From: Bacteroidales bacterium
Lineage (GTDB): Bacteria > Bacteroidota > Bacteroidia > Bacteroidales > Muribaculaceae
DNA length: 49,065 nt
Direction: 5' to 3'
NCBI GenBank assembly: GCA_014800605.1
Contig: JAAVFS010000072.1
Span: 1-49,065 of the forward strand
The position numbers were made by a program, and so were the translations under genes. Numbering within the stretch: the first letter of the stretch is position 1; each line of letters starts with the position of its first letter. This document shows, piece by piece, positions 41,255-49,065 of this stretch. A model generated the notes under the pieces. That model was not told the DNA's origin. It did no database searches and was given only the letters and a program-made list of their open reading frames with translations.

Positions 41255-44200
41255 ATGAAATTAGATACATTTATTAACCGCCCGGTGCTCTCGACGGTAA
41301 TCTCCATCTTTATCGTCCTGTTGGGTCTGATCGGACTGACTTCGCTCCCTATCACTCAGTTCCCCGACATCGCGCCTCCTACCATCCAGGTGTCGACCAC
41401 TTATACCGGTGCTAATGCCCAGGCTGTGCTCAACTCCGTGATCGCGCCCCTTGAGGAAGCCATCAACGGTGCCGAAGGCATGGTCTACATGGAGTCAACA
41501 GCCACCAACACCGGCTCCGCCAACATCACCATCACATTCCGTCAGGGCTTCAACCCCGACATGGCTGCCGTCGACGTGCAGAACCGTGTGGCCAAGGCTA
41601 CCAACCTCCTTCCCGCCGAAGTAACCCAGGTCGGCGTGCTCACCCAGAAGCGCCAGACCTCAATGCTCGTAGGTATCGCCCTCTATAGCCCCAACGACTC
41701 TTACGACGGCCTCTTCATCGACAACTATATGAAGATCAACGTCATCCCGATGCTTCAGCGTGTGTCCGGTGTGGGCGACGTCATGTCGTTCGGCGCTGAC
41801 TACTCGATGCGTATATGGCTCAAGCCCGACGTGATGGCCCAGTATCACCTGATGCCGACCGATGTAGCCGCTGCCCTCTCGGAGCAGAATATCGAGGCTG
41901 CGCCCGGTGCATTCGGCGAGCAGGGCGACCAGACATTCCAGTACACCCTCAAATATCGCGGCCGTCTCGCCACTCCCGAGGAGTTTGATAATATCGTCGT
42001 GCGTGCCAACTCCGACGGCTCTGTCCTATACCTCAAGGATGTAGCCGACGTAGAGCTCGGTAAGGTGACCTACGGATTTGCCAACTCACTCAATGGCCAC
42101 CCGTCATCCACCTGTATGGTGTTCCAGACAGCAGGCTCCAACGCTACCGAGATTATCAACAACTGTCTTGCTCTTGTTGATGAAATCTCGACCGACCTTC
42201 CCGAAGGTCTTGAGTTTGCTACAATCCTCAACAACAACGACTTCCTCTATGCGTCAATCCATCACGTGATCCAGACCCTCATCGAGGCCTTCATCCTGGT
42301 GTTCTTCGTGACCTACGTCTTCCTGCAGGACTTCCGCTCCACACTTATCCCCGCTATCGCCATCCCCGTGGCCCTTATCGGTACATTCTTCGGTATGAGC
42401 GCCATCGGATTCTCGATCAACCTTATCACCCTCTCGGCACTCGTGCTTGCCATCGCGATCGTGGTCGACGATGCCATTGTGGTCGTCGAGGCTGTCCATG
42501 CCAAGCTTGACGCCGGCTACAAGAGCGCGCGCAAAGCATCTATCGACGCCATGAGCGAGATCGGCTCAGCCATCATATCGATCACGCTTGTCATGATGCT
42601 CGTGTTCATCCCCGTGTCATTCATGCCAGGCACTTCCGGTATCTTCTATCAGCAGTTCGGTCTGACCATGGCCATCGCGATCGGTATCTCCGCTCTGAAC
42701 GCGCTTACCCTTTCGCCCGCGCTATGCGCCGTCTTCCTGAAGCCTCACAATGACGACCGCTCCCTGAAGGAACGCATGGGCGTCGCCTACTCCGAGGCAG
42801 CCCGTACCATGAAAGGCCGCTTCCAGCTCCCCGCTTTCGTGACATTCATCTTCCTTGTTGCGACAATCGTATTCATGATCCTTGGATGGTACAACCTGCA
42901 TAACACCCTCCACTTCGTAATCGCAGTCATTTCAGCCATCATCGCCGTTATCGGCATCTTCGGAAAACGCTTCCAGCGGGCATTCGAGAAATCTTACGAA
43001 AAACTTCTCGGCGGATACCGCAAGGGAGTCAAATTCTTCGGCAACCATAAGATCGTATCCTTCCTGCTCGTGATTGTCAGCGGATTCGTGCTCGTCTTCC
43101 TGATGCAGCGTACACCCTCGACCATGGTGCCCGACGAAGACACCGGCGTGCTGTTCGCCATGATCGACATGCCTCCCGGTACATCACAGGAGCGCACCGA
43201 CGAGGAGCTGACCAAGCTCGGAGCTGCTATTCAGCAGATCCCCGGCGTCAAGTACACCCAGAAGATTCTCGGCTATAGCTTCATTGCCGGCCAGGGTGCT
43301 ACCTACGGTACATTCATCATCAAGCTCGATCCCTGGGAAGACCGTACAGCCGAGGACGAATCCTCAAAGGCTATCGTGCGCAAGATCTTCGGCATCGGCG
43401 CGCAGGTAGTCAAGGACGGTCGCGTGGTGGCATTCGCTCCTCCGATGATCTCCGGCTACTCCGTGACCAACGGTTTCGAGCTCAAGATGCAGGATAAGAC
43501 CGGCGGCGACATCAATACCTTCTTCGGCGTCGTCCAGGGATTCCTCGCCAAGCTCAATGAGCAGCCCGAAATCATGTCGGCATATTCGACCTTCAACCCC
43601 ACCTTCCCTCAGTATATGATCGACATCGACGCCGCCAAGTGTATGCAGGCCGGCATCAGCCCCAAGACAATCCTCACCACACTCCAGGGCTACTACGGCG
43701 GTATGTATGTCTCCAACTTCAACCGCTTCGGTAAGATCTACCGCGTCATGATGCAGGCTACCCCCGAGTCACGCGTCTCTCCCGAGACTCTCGCATCGAT
43801 CAAGGTGCGCAATGGCTCCGAGATGGCTTCGCTCGAGAACTTTGTCACCATGACCCGCGTCTACGGTCCTGACCTTCTCAACCGCTTCAACATGTTCCAG
43901 TCGATCTCCGTGACCGGTCAGCCCAACCCCGGCTTCACCTCGGGCGACGCTCTCGCCGCCGTGAAACGCGTGGCAGCCGAGACCCTCCCTCAGGGATATG
44001 GCTACGACTATGCAGGTATGACCCGTGAGGAAGCCAACAGCTCCGGTGGTTCCACAGGCATCATCTTCGGCCTCTGCCTCCTCTTCGTCTACCTCCTCCT
44101 CTCAGCTCAGTATGAGAGCTATGTGCTCCCCTGGGCTGTTATCCTCTCGATCCCCTTCGGTCTGATGGGTACATTCATCTTCGCCAACATCTTCGATATC

Positions 44201-44614
44201 GCCAACAGTATCTACCTGCAGATCGCGCTCATCATGCTTATCGGTCTTCTCGCTAAGAATGCCATCCTTATCGTAGAGTTCGCGCTCGAACGCCGCCATA
44301 CAGGCATGTCCATCTTCAATGCCGCCGTAGCCGGTGCAACCGACCGTCTCCGCCCGATTTTGATGACATCGCTTGCGCTGATCATCGGTCTGCTCCCCAT
44401 GATGTTCTCCACAGGTGTAGGAGCCAATGGTAACCGTGCACTCGGTGCCGGCTCGATCGGCGGTATGCTTATCGGTATGATCTGCCAGATCTTCATCGTG
44501 CCCGCCCTCTTCATCGTCTTCGAGATCATTCAGGAGAAATTCTCTCCCATCAAGTTCAGCGATACCGACAATTCAGGCATCGAAAGCGAGATCGAACAGT
44601 ATTCGGCCAACTAA
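41255..44614 (+). CDS. RND efflux pump, inner-membrane permease (AcrB/HAE1) with an inserted helix pair
   Basis: A 1119-residue pump, ~70 longer than AcrB. Proton-relay residues are present: the Asp pair in AIVVDDAIVVVEAVHAK (TM4) and the Lys in GLLAKNAILIVEFAL (TM10). The N-terminus MKLDTFINRPVLSTVISIFIVLLGLIGL is typical. Between TM6 (TLSPALCAVFLKP) and TM7 (VSFLLVIVSGFVLVFLM), an extra ~75 residues carry two strongly hydrophobic segments, FVTFIFLVATIVFMILGWY (~526-545) and LHFVIAVISAIIAVIGIF (~550-568). The usual amphipathic FQRAFEKSYEKLLGGY follows. Such pumps form trimers and expel drugs, bile salts and lipids. The substrate here is unknown. Confidence 0.95.
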   Translation: MKLDTFINRPVLSTVISIFIVLLGLIGLTSLPITQFPDIAPPTIQVSTTYTGANAQAVLNSVIAPLEEAINGAEGMVYMESTATNTGSANITITFRQGFNPDMAAVDVQNRVAKATNLLPAEVTQVGVLTQKRQTSMLVGIALYSPNDSYDGLFIDNYMKINVIPMLQRVSGVGDVMSFGADYSMRIWLKPDVMAQYHLMPTDVAAALSEQNIEAAPGAFGEQGDQTFQYTLKYRGRLATPEEFDNIVVRANSDGSVLYLKDVADVELGKVTYGFANSLNGHPSSTCMVFQTAGSNATEIINNCLALVDEISTDLPEGLEFATILNNNDFLYASIHHVIQTLIEAFILVFFVTYVFLQDFRSTLIPAIAIPVALIGTFFGMSAIGFSINLITLSALVLAIAIVVDDAIVVVEAVHAKLDAGYKSARKASIDAMSEIGSAIISITLVMMLVFIPVSFMPGTSGIFYQQFGLTMAIAIGISALNALTLSPALCAVFLKPHNDDRSLKERMGVAYSEAARTMKGRFQLPAFVTFIFLVATIVFMILGWYNLHNTLHFVIAVISAIIAVIGIFGKRFQRAFEKSYEKLLGGYRKGVKFFGNHKIVSFLLVIVSGFVLVFLMQRTPSTMVPDEDTGVLFAMIDMPPGTSQERTDEELTKLGAAIQQIPGVKYTQKILGYSFIAGQGATYGTFIIKLDPWEDRTAEDESSKAIVRKIFGIGAQVVKDGRVVAFAPPMISGYSVTNGFELKMQDKTGGDINTFFGVVQGFLAKLNEQPEIMSAYSTFNPTFPQYMIDIDAAKCMQAGISPKTILTTLQGYYGGMYVSNFNRFGKIYRVMMQATPESRVSPETLASIKVRNGSEMASLENFVTMTRVYGPDLLNRFNMFQSISVTGQPNPGFTSGDALAAVKRVAAETLPQGYGYDYAGMTREEANSSGGSTGIIFGLCLLFVYLLLSAQYESYVLPWAVILSIPFGLMGTFIFANIFDIANSIYLQIALIMLIGLLAKNAILIVEFALERRHTGMSIFNAAVAGATDRLRPILMTSLALIIGLLPMMFSTGVGANGNRALGAGSIGGMLIGMICQIFIVPALFIVFEIIQEKFSPIKFSDTDNSGIESEIEQYSAN

Positions 44615-44642
44615 TCAATACACATTATTATATATAGCAATA

Positions 44643-46022
44643 ATGAAACAAGCAAAACTACAGCTCCTCGTGGTGTCGGCACTCATGGTGTCGACACTCA
44701 CCGGATGCAATATCTATAAGAAATTTCAGATGCCTGCCGACACGGCCCTCCGCCAGGAGTATGTCGACGCACGTGCAGCTCAGCTTGATCCCACCGAGCT
44801 CGGCAATCTCCCCTGGGAGCAAGTCTTCACCGATCCGATGCTTGCTGACCTCATCAATCAGGCACTCGAGGCCAACACCAACCTCGAGAATGCCCGCATC
44901 AACGTTGAGATAGCCCACGCCGGCCTCCGCGGTGCCCGCCTGTCTTATCTCCCCTCATTCGCTATCGCCGCCCAGGGGGGTGCCTCATCCTATGCCAACG
45001 GCTCGCTCGGCAACTGGAACTACACCATCCCCTTGACAGCCTCTTGGGAGATCGACGCCTTCGGCAAGCTCCTCAATGCCAAGCGTAATGCCGAGGCCAC
45101 TCAGGCTCAGGCCGAAGCCTATGCGCAGGCTGTCCGCTCTCAGATTATCGGCGGCGTGGCCAATTGCTACTACTCTATCTCAGCCCTCTCACGCCAGCTC
45201 GAGCTCAACCGCTCCACTGCCGAGATCTGGCGCGATAATGTCGAGACAATGCGCCGCTACAAGGAGGCCGGCCGCACCAATGAGGCTGCCGTCATGCAGG
45301 CCGATGCCAACTATCGCTCGATACTCGCATCTATCACCGACCTCGAAAGCGCCCTCCACGAGGCTAATCTCTCGATGTCGCTCCTGCTCAACGTCAAGCC
45401 TCAGTCATGGGCCGTCAATGCCTCAGCACTGACCATCCCCGCCGAGCTCAGCAATGGTGTCCCCATGGCCCAGCTCGCGGCCCGTCCCGATGTCCGCGCC
45501 GCCGAGGCTGCCGTGGCCGTAGCCTACTATGCTACAAATCAGGCTCGTGCTGCCTTCTATCCCGGCCTGACCATTACCGCCAACTATGGCTTCACCAACC
45601 TTGCCGGATCTATCGTCCGTAATCCAGGTGAGTGGTTTGCCAACCTTGCCGGCTCGCTCGTAGCGCCCCTCTTCTCGCGTGGCCAGAACATCGCCCGCCT
45701 CGAAGCCGCCAAGCTCCAGCAGCAGCAGGCCATGAACAACTTCGAGTATTCTCTCCTGTCGGCTTCAGCTGAAGTCTCAGGCGCGCTGACCACCTATGAC
45801 CGCGCCAACGCCAAGGCAGAGCATCTCGCCGTTCAGGTCGACGACCTCGTCAAAGCATCCAAATACACAGCCGAGCTCTTTAAGACAGCCGATGCCACAT
45901 ATCTCGAGGTGCTGACCGCACAGTCGAGTCTCCTCGGCGCCCAGATGTCGCAGATCTCTTGCGAGCTCGCACGCTCCCAGGCCATCATCAACCTCTACCA
46001 GTCACTCGGCGGAGGCCGCTGA
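44643..46022 (+). CDS. RND efflux outer-membrane factor (OprM/NodT family)
   Basis: A 459-residue TolC-type lipoprotein with lipobox TLTGC (Cys22). It has the two-repeat OMF layout. The first repeat begins DPMLADLINQALEANTNLENARINVEIA and the second AQLAARPDVRAAEAAVAVAYYATNQARAAFYPGLTI. GSWEIDAFGKL-type ASWEIDAFGKLLNAKRNAEA is a NodT hallmark. It forms the outer-membrane channel of this tripartite pump. The gap to the pump gene is 28 bases. Confidence 0.95.
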   Translation: MKQAKLQLLVVSALMVSTLTGCNIYKKFQMPADTALRQEYVDARAAQLDPTELGNLPWEQVFTDPMLADLINQALEANTNLENARINVEIAHAGLRGARLSYLPSFAIAAQGGASSYANGSLGNWNYTIPLTASWEIDAFGKLLNAKRNAEATQAQAEAYAQAVRSQIIGGVANCYYSISALSRQLELNRSTAEIWRDNVETMRRYKEAGRTNEAAVMQADANYRSILASITDLESALHEANLSMSLLLNVKPQSWAVNASALTIPAELSNGVPMAQLAARPDVRAAEAAVAVAYYATNQARAAFYPGLTITANYGFTNLAGSIVRNPGEWFANLAGSLVAPLFSRGQNIARLEAAKLQQQQAMNNFEYSLLSASAEVSGALTTYDRANAKAEHLAVQVDDLVKASKYTAELFKTADATYLEVLTAQSSLLGAQMSQISCELARSQAIINLYQSLGGGR

Positions 46023-46099
46023 TAGACAGCTCACACAGTTAGCCATTCTCCTCTCTCACCTTTTTCTTACTATTTGAAGTTTACCTTATTTCTACCATC

Positions 46100-46888
46100 A
46101 TGATTTCTCCACTTGCACATATCGCGCCCGGAGCCAGGATCGGCAGCGGCGTGACCATCCATCCCTTCGCATTCATCGACGACAACACCGTCATCGGCGA
46201 CAACTGCGTCATCATGCCCTACGCAAGCGTAATGGCCGGAACGACAGTCGGCGAGGGCTCTACCATCTATAATGGCGCCATCGTCGGAGCCGCCCCCCAG
46301 GATTTCCGCTGGAAGCCCGGTCAGCCCAGCCACTGCACCATCGGCGCCCGCTGCGTTATCCGCGAGAATGTCATCATCAACCGCGGATTTGCTACCCCCG
46401 AGGGCACATCTATCGGCGACGAGACCTTCATCATGGCCACAGCCCATATCGGCCACGACTGCCACCTGCAGGGGCGCACAGTCGTGGGCAATGGCGTCAC
46501 CATGGCCGGCAATATCGAGATCGGTGCCTGCACGATCCTTTCAAGCAACTCTGTAGTCCACGAAGGGTCTCGCATCGGAGAGTGGGTACTCATCAAGGGA
46601 GGCTGCCGCATCTCAGGCAATGTCCCTCCCTATGTCATCATCGCCCACAACCCCGCCTCCTACTATGGCATCAACGCCAGCATAATGCGCAAATCCGACT
46701 TCACCGACGAGCGCATCGACGACATCGCCAAAGCATACCGCCACATCTACCAGTCGGGCACATCGGTATTCAACGCCCTCCAGCGTATCGAGGCTGATAT
46801 CGACCCCTCCGACGAGCGCGACAAGATCCTCAGCTTCATCCGCGATAATAAGCTCCGCATCGTAGCCGTTCCAATCGACCTCGAATAA
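46100..46888 (+). CDS. LpxA-like acyl-ACP:UDP-sugar O-acyltransferase, probable paralogue
   Basis: A 262-residue left-handed beta-helix protein, the same length as E. coli LpxA. Hexapeptide repeats fill ~1-190 and a helical tail ends the chain. The catalytic region ATAHIGHDC keeps the two His equivalent to H122 and H125, and GAAPQDFRWKPGQPS matches GAQPQDLKYKGEPS. But the His equivalent to H144 (AGH) is Asn here (MAGNIEIGA), and the HRGT segment is NRGF. LpxA catalyses the first lipid A step and normally sits with lpxD/lpxC-fabZ. This copy follows the efflux operon by 77 bases, so I read it as a paralogue with a changed substrate or acyl length. The start is ATG 46100. Confidence 0.85.
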   Translation: MISPLAHIAPGARIGSGVTIHPFAFIDDNTVIGDNCVIMPYASVMAGTTVGEGSTIYNGAIVGAAPQDFRWKPGQPSHCTIGARCVIRENVIINRGFATPEGTSIGDETFIMATAHIGHDCHLQGRTVVGNGVTMAGNIEIGACTILSSNSVVHEGSRIGEWVLIKGGCRISGNVPPYVIIAHNPASYYGINASIMRKSDFTDERIDDIAKAYRHIYQSGTSVFNALQRIEADIDPSDERDKILSFIRDNKLRIVAVPIDLE

Positions 46889-46895
46889 GACCCAC

Positions 46896-46927
46896 AGGGG
46901 CGCCCTCCACGGCGCCCCTTTTTTTAT
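46896..46927 (+). terminator. Rho-independent terminator after the LpxA-like gene
   Basis: The stem aggggcgcc / ggcgcccctt with loop ctccac is followed by a run of seven or more T residues. It starts eight bases after the stop codon and ends the efflux-lpxA transcript. Confidence 0.9.
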
Positions 46928-46944
46928 TTTCGGGGCGAGCGAGC

Positions 46945-46963
46945 CATGCGCGGAGCGTATGGC
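46945..46963 (+). repeat. Direct repeat copy 1 (catgcgcggagcgtatggc)
   Basis: Nineteen bases that recur exactly 200 bases downstream, each copy preceded by gcgag or gag. Confidence 0.8.
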
Positions 46964-47144
46964 CTACTGATTTGATAGGGTGACTATTGATGAGCGCCCG
47001 GAGGGCGTATCATTGTGGCAAACCCCAGGCGTGCGTCAGCGCCTGGGGGTAGGGGCAGTGCTCTCTTCCAGAGCGTCGGAGACGCGATGTTGTGGTGATA
47101 CCCTTTCGGGCTTTTTTAGCGTCGTCTTCAGAGCAAGTGCGAGG

Positions 47145-47163
47145 CATGCGCGGAGCGTATGGC
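47145..47163 (+). repeat. Direct repeat copy 2 (catgcgcggagcgtatggc)
   Basis: Identical over 19 bases to 46945-46963, in the same orientation. Confidence 0.8.
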
Positions 47164-47330
47164 GGCAGAGTATCGTGGCGGTTGAGACGCAGTCGAAACC
47201 CCACGATCGTGTATTCTGCTTTCCGCCGCGCGCGCAGAGCGTGTGCGAACAATAATCTGCTACACAGATGTCAAGCCCGGACTGCCATACCCGGCCCGGG
47301 GCGTCCCGACGAGGACGCCGATTAACTCCA

Positions 47331-47539
47331 CCCTGAGCCTTACGTTTTGCTGCCGACTGGTATTTAATTAATATAAATTAACATATTTCATCCGATCTCC
47401 AATCAATTTATCTTTAAAAACTCTGCTGATTATTAAAAAATAATTAATTATATTTGCACGCGATACCATGTAACTATTCTATTTTTGAGAGCTATATATC
47501 ATCTTCTGATACCATACAAACCAATTTAATAAACCATTT
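47331..47539 (+). other. AT-rich promoter and leader of the final gene
   Basis: Base composition turns sharply AT-rich after 47345. A -7 box lies at 47449-47456 and a leader of about 75 bases precedes the ATG at 47540. No further gene or operator is seen. Confidence 0.6.
47449..47456 (+). promoter_or_regulatory. Bacteroidetes -7 box for the final secreted protein (TATATTTG)
   Basis: TATATTTG matches TAnnTTTG exactly inside a very AT-rich stretch. No clear -33 TTTG is seen at the usual spacing. Confidence 0.6.
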
Positions 47540-49065
47540 ATGAAAAAATCATTACTCTTCTCTGCCGCTGCGCTCATGCTCGCCGGCACGATGACTGCTC
47601 AGACATTTACTGCTGAGACAGTCTGGAGCTACGATGTCAATGGCGGCACGGCCAATCCCGTCCCCGGTCTCGATGCCGGTTGGTCCGGTTGGAATGCTGA
47701 CAATGCTGCAACCCAAGCTGCCACAGCCACCTGCTCACGTTTCGGCGTAGGCTACAATGGCAAATTCCTCACTACTGACCACAAGAAAAACGCTATCGTC
47801 GCTATCGATAAGGACGGCGTTACTACATTCAAGGAACTCCCCGCCCGTACTGCCGACCACTGGAATGGTACTGCAGTTACCACCGACGATGCCGGCAACG
47901 TAATCTTCAACTACAACTTCACCAACGCTACCGGTTCTGCTCAGGAATGGGGCGTCATCACCACGGAGGGTACAATATACAACCTCACCTGCGCAAGCTC
48001 CCTCGCTAATCAGGGCGCTACCGGTCGTGTCGACATCATGGGTCATGTTGTAGGCGACGTTACCAGCGCTGAAGGCGGTATCGGCTACGTCGTTTCTCAG
48101 AACGCCGGCGCCGTTATCAAAATGACATTCACAGGTGACGGCACAAAGCCCGTTGACCTCAACTGCGTTAAGGCTTACGATTATCCCCTCGCTGCAGTTA
48201 CAGCTATGGGCACTAACGCACAGCTCACATCTGTATGCCCCCGCTTCACTACCGTTGCAGCTATCAACGCTGCTGAAGGCCCCGCATTCATCCTTCCCTT
48301 AGGTATGCTGGGCAATAGCGTTGAAAATTGCCCCTCTGTCGAGGAAGGCTGGGTAGGTAAATTCATCCCCGGTTGGAATCCCGGTGCTCCCGCTATGGGC
48401 AACCGCTGGTATATGGGTATCGCCTACTTCGAGCTCGGCGGTAAGAGCTACATCGTTCGTAACTATATCACCCCTGAGTTCTCAGCAGCTCACATGGACG
48501 GTGAGACAGAAATCTTCTCTAAGTGGAAAGGCACCATGAACTTCGCTGTTTATGAGTACAACGCTGCTGACAACACCGCTAAAATAGCAGGTACATGGCA
48601 GGGCTCTGAGTACTCTAACGGCAACGGTATGGGTACTCTCACCGCTGAGGTAGTCGACGACAAGACTGTCAATATCTACACCTATGCTTCTACCGGCACA
48701 GCTGAAGCTGCTACCGGCACTGTAGCAGGCGTTTACTGCGCTATGGTTAAGATGACTCTCGGCGAGGCTGCTGCTCTCGAAGGCGAAGGCACTGAGGCAA
48801 GCCCCTACCAGATCACCAAGCCTGCCGACGTAGAAGCTATGAAGGATCTCGTATCTGCTGACAAAGCTACCTACTTCAAGCTGATGAACGATATCGATAT
48901 GACCGGTATCAACCACATCCCGACCGTAGGCAGCAAGAACGTAGATTTCGGCAAGACCATCTACTTCGACGGTAACAACCACGTGATCTCCAACCTCACC
49001 TCAGTAGCCGAAAACGAAGAGTTCTACTACGCTTCACTCTTCGGCGTATTCCAGGGCGAAGTGAA
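47540..49065 (+). CDS. Secreted protein, 5' part only (GLUG-like repeat region)
   Basis: Not in the ORF track because it has no stop inside the window. From ATG 47540 the frame is open for 508 codons to the end. The signal peptide MKKSLLFSAAALMLAGTMTAQ is followed by a beta-rich region (~25-240, with FGVGYNGKFLTTD and IVAIDKDGVTTFKELP suggesting a propeller-like fold). A second region runs to ~410, and then comes GEGTEASPYQITKPADVEAM with YFKLMNDIDMTGI and FDGNNHVISNL. That last pattern is typical of GLUG/beta-helix surface proteins of Bacteroidales. Whether it ends in a T9SS sorting domain cannot be seen. The minus-strand ORFs in this stretch are shadows. Confidence 0.85.
   Translation, partial: MKKSLLFSAAALMLAGTMTAQTFTAETVWSYDVNGGTANPVPGLDAGWSGWNADNAATQAATATCSRFGVGYNGKFLTTDHKKNAIVAIDKDGVTTFKELPARTADHWNGTAVTTDDAGNVIFNYNFTNATGSAQEWGVITTEGTIYNLTCASSLANQGATGRVDIMGHVVGDVTSAEGGIGYVVSQNAGAVIKMTFTGDGTKPVDLNCVKAYDYPLAAVTAMGTNAQLTSVCPRFTTVAAINAAEGPAFILPLGMLGNSVENCPSVEEGWVGKFIPGWNPGAPAMGNRWYMGIAYFELGGKSYIVRNYITPEFSAAHMDGETEIFSKWKGTMNFAVYEYNAADNTAKIAGTWQGSEYSNGNGMGTLTAEVVDDKTVNIYTYASTGTAEAATGTVAGVYCAMVKMTLGEAAALEGEGTEASPYQITKPADVEAMKDLVSADKATYFKLMNDIDMTGINHIPTVGSKNVDFGKTIYFDGNNHVISNLTSVAENEEFYYASLFGVFQGEV

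Larger units (their letters stand above)
46930..47330. repeat. Intergenic region dense in short palindromes and repeats
   Basis: About 400 bases with no gene contain several short stem-loops: cgccc-gga-gggcg (46995-47007), a nine-base stem ccccaggcg/cgcctgggg (47023-47048), atcgtgg/ccacgat (47172-47207), and gcgtcc/ggacgc (47301-47318). The phrase catgcgcggagcgtatggc occurs twice. The ORFs predicted across it differ in every frame and look non-coding. It resembles the interspersed palindromic repeats scattered in Bacteroidales intergenic DNA; that is recall, not a search. Confidence 0.6.

Noticed and set aside
46945-47163. CRISPR array or attachment-site pair from the 19-base repeat
   Set aside because: Only two copies, 200 bases apart, without regular spacers, cas genes or an integrase nearby.
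46980-47325. Small ORFs of 91, 80 and 77 residues in the repeat-rich gap
   Set aside because: They overlap each other on both strands, follow the palindromes, and show no signal, motif or operon context.
47735-48982. Minus-strand ORFs under the last gene (103, 73 and 166 aa)
   Set aside because: They are shadows of the plus-strand secreted protein, which the track omitted only because it runs off the window.

Overview
The window looks like chromosomal DNA of a Bacteroidales bacterium, most likely Muribaculaceae (the former S24-7 group). The evidence is gene content and signal type: type IX secretion parts (PorU, PorV and a cargo protein with a sorting-domain-like C-terminus), gliding-type GldE/GldD, DUF4369-like lipoproteins, TAnnTTTG promoter boxes, no obvious Shine-Dalgarno sites, and a fairly high-GC coding style. 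Family placement is inference; a marker-gene tree would settle it.

Layout. (1) 1-6801, plus strand: the 3' end of a 5S rRNA gene with a terminator, then a lipoprotein, a ComM/YifB ATPase, the peroxiredoxin Bcp, and a tight gldE-gldD-PPTase block. The last gene of that block is one ORF that joins a phosphopantetheinyl transferase to a glutamyl-Q tRNA(Asp) synthetase. (2) 6916-39711, one very long minus-strand run. In transcription order it holds an LPS/secretion operon (acyltransferase, sigma-54 activator, lptE, TPR protein, secG); RSH and a PgpH-like HD phosphodiesterase; porV-ispF-pgi; a 1490-residue secreted adhesin-like protein; a NamZ-like muramidase, symporter and WYL regulator; rex, a degenerate FAH homologue, porU, a YeiH transporter, a polyprenol-phosphate glycosyltransferase and pyrC; hflX-dgt-TPM protein; and finally an AT-rich RhuM/PLD gene that ends at an early stop. 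(3) 40025-49065, plus strand: an RND efflux operon (adaptor, pump, outer-membrane factor) followed by an LpxA-like acyltransferase, a 650-base intergenic region rich in short palindromes and repeats, and the 5' part of a secreted protein that runs off the window.

How the parts fit. Most of the window serves the cell envelope: LPS transport and acylation, Sec and type IX secretion, cell-wall turnover, efflux and lipid A-type acyl transfer. Nucleotide signalling (RSH with PgpH) and redox sensing (Rex) genes are placed beside secretion genes. No CRISPR array, prophage, integrase or intact insertion sequence was seen. The points most worth checking are the PPTase-GluQRS fusion, the FAH homologue that has lost its metal ligands between rex and porU, the RND pump with two apparent extra membrane helices, the divergent LpxA paralogue, and the RhuM/PLD gene interrupted near its C-terminus.
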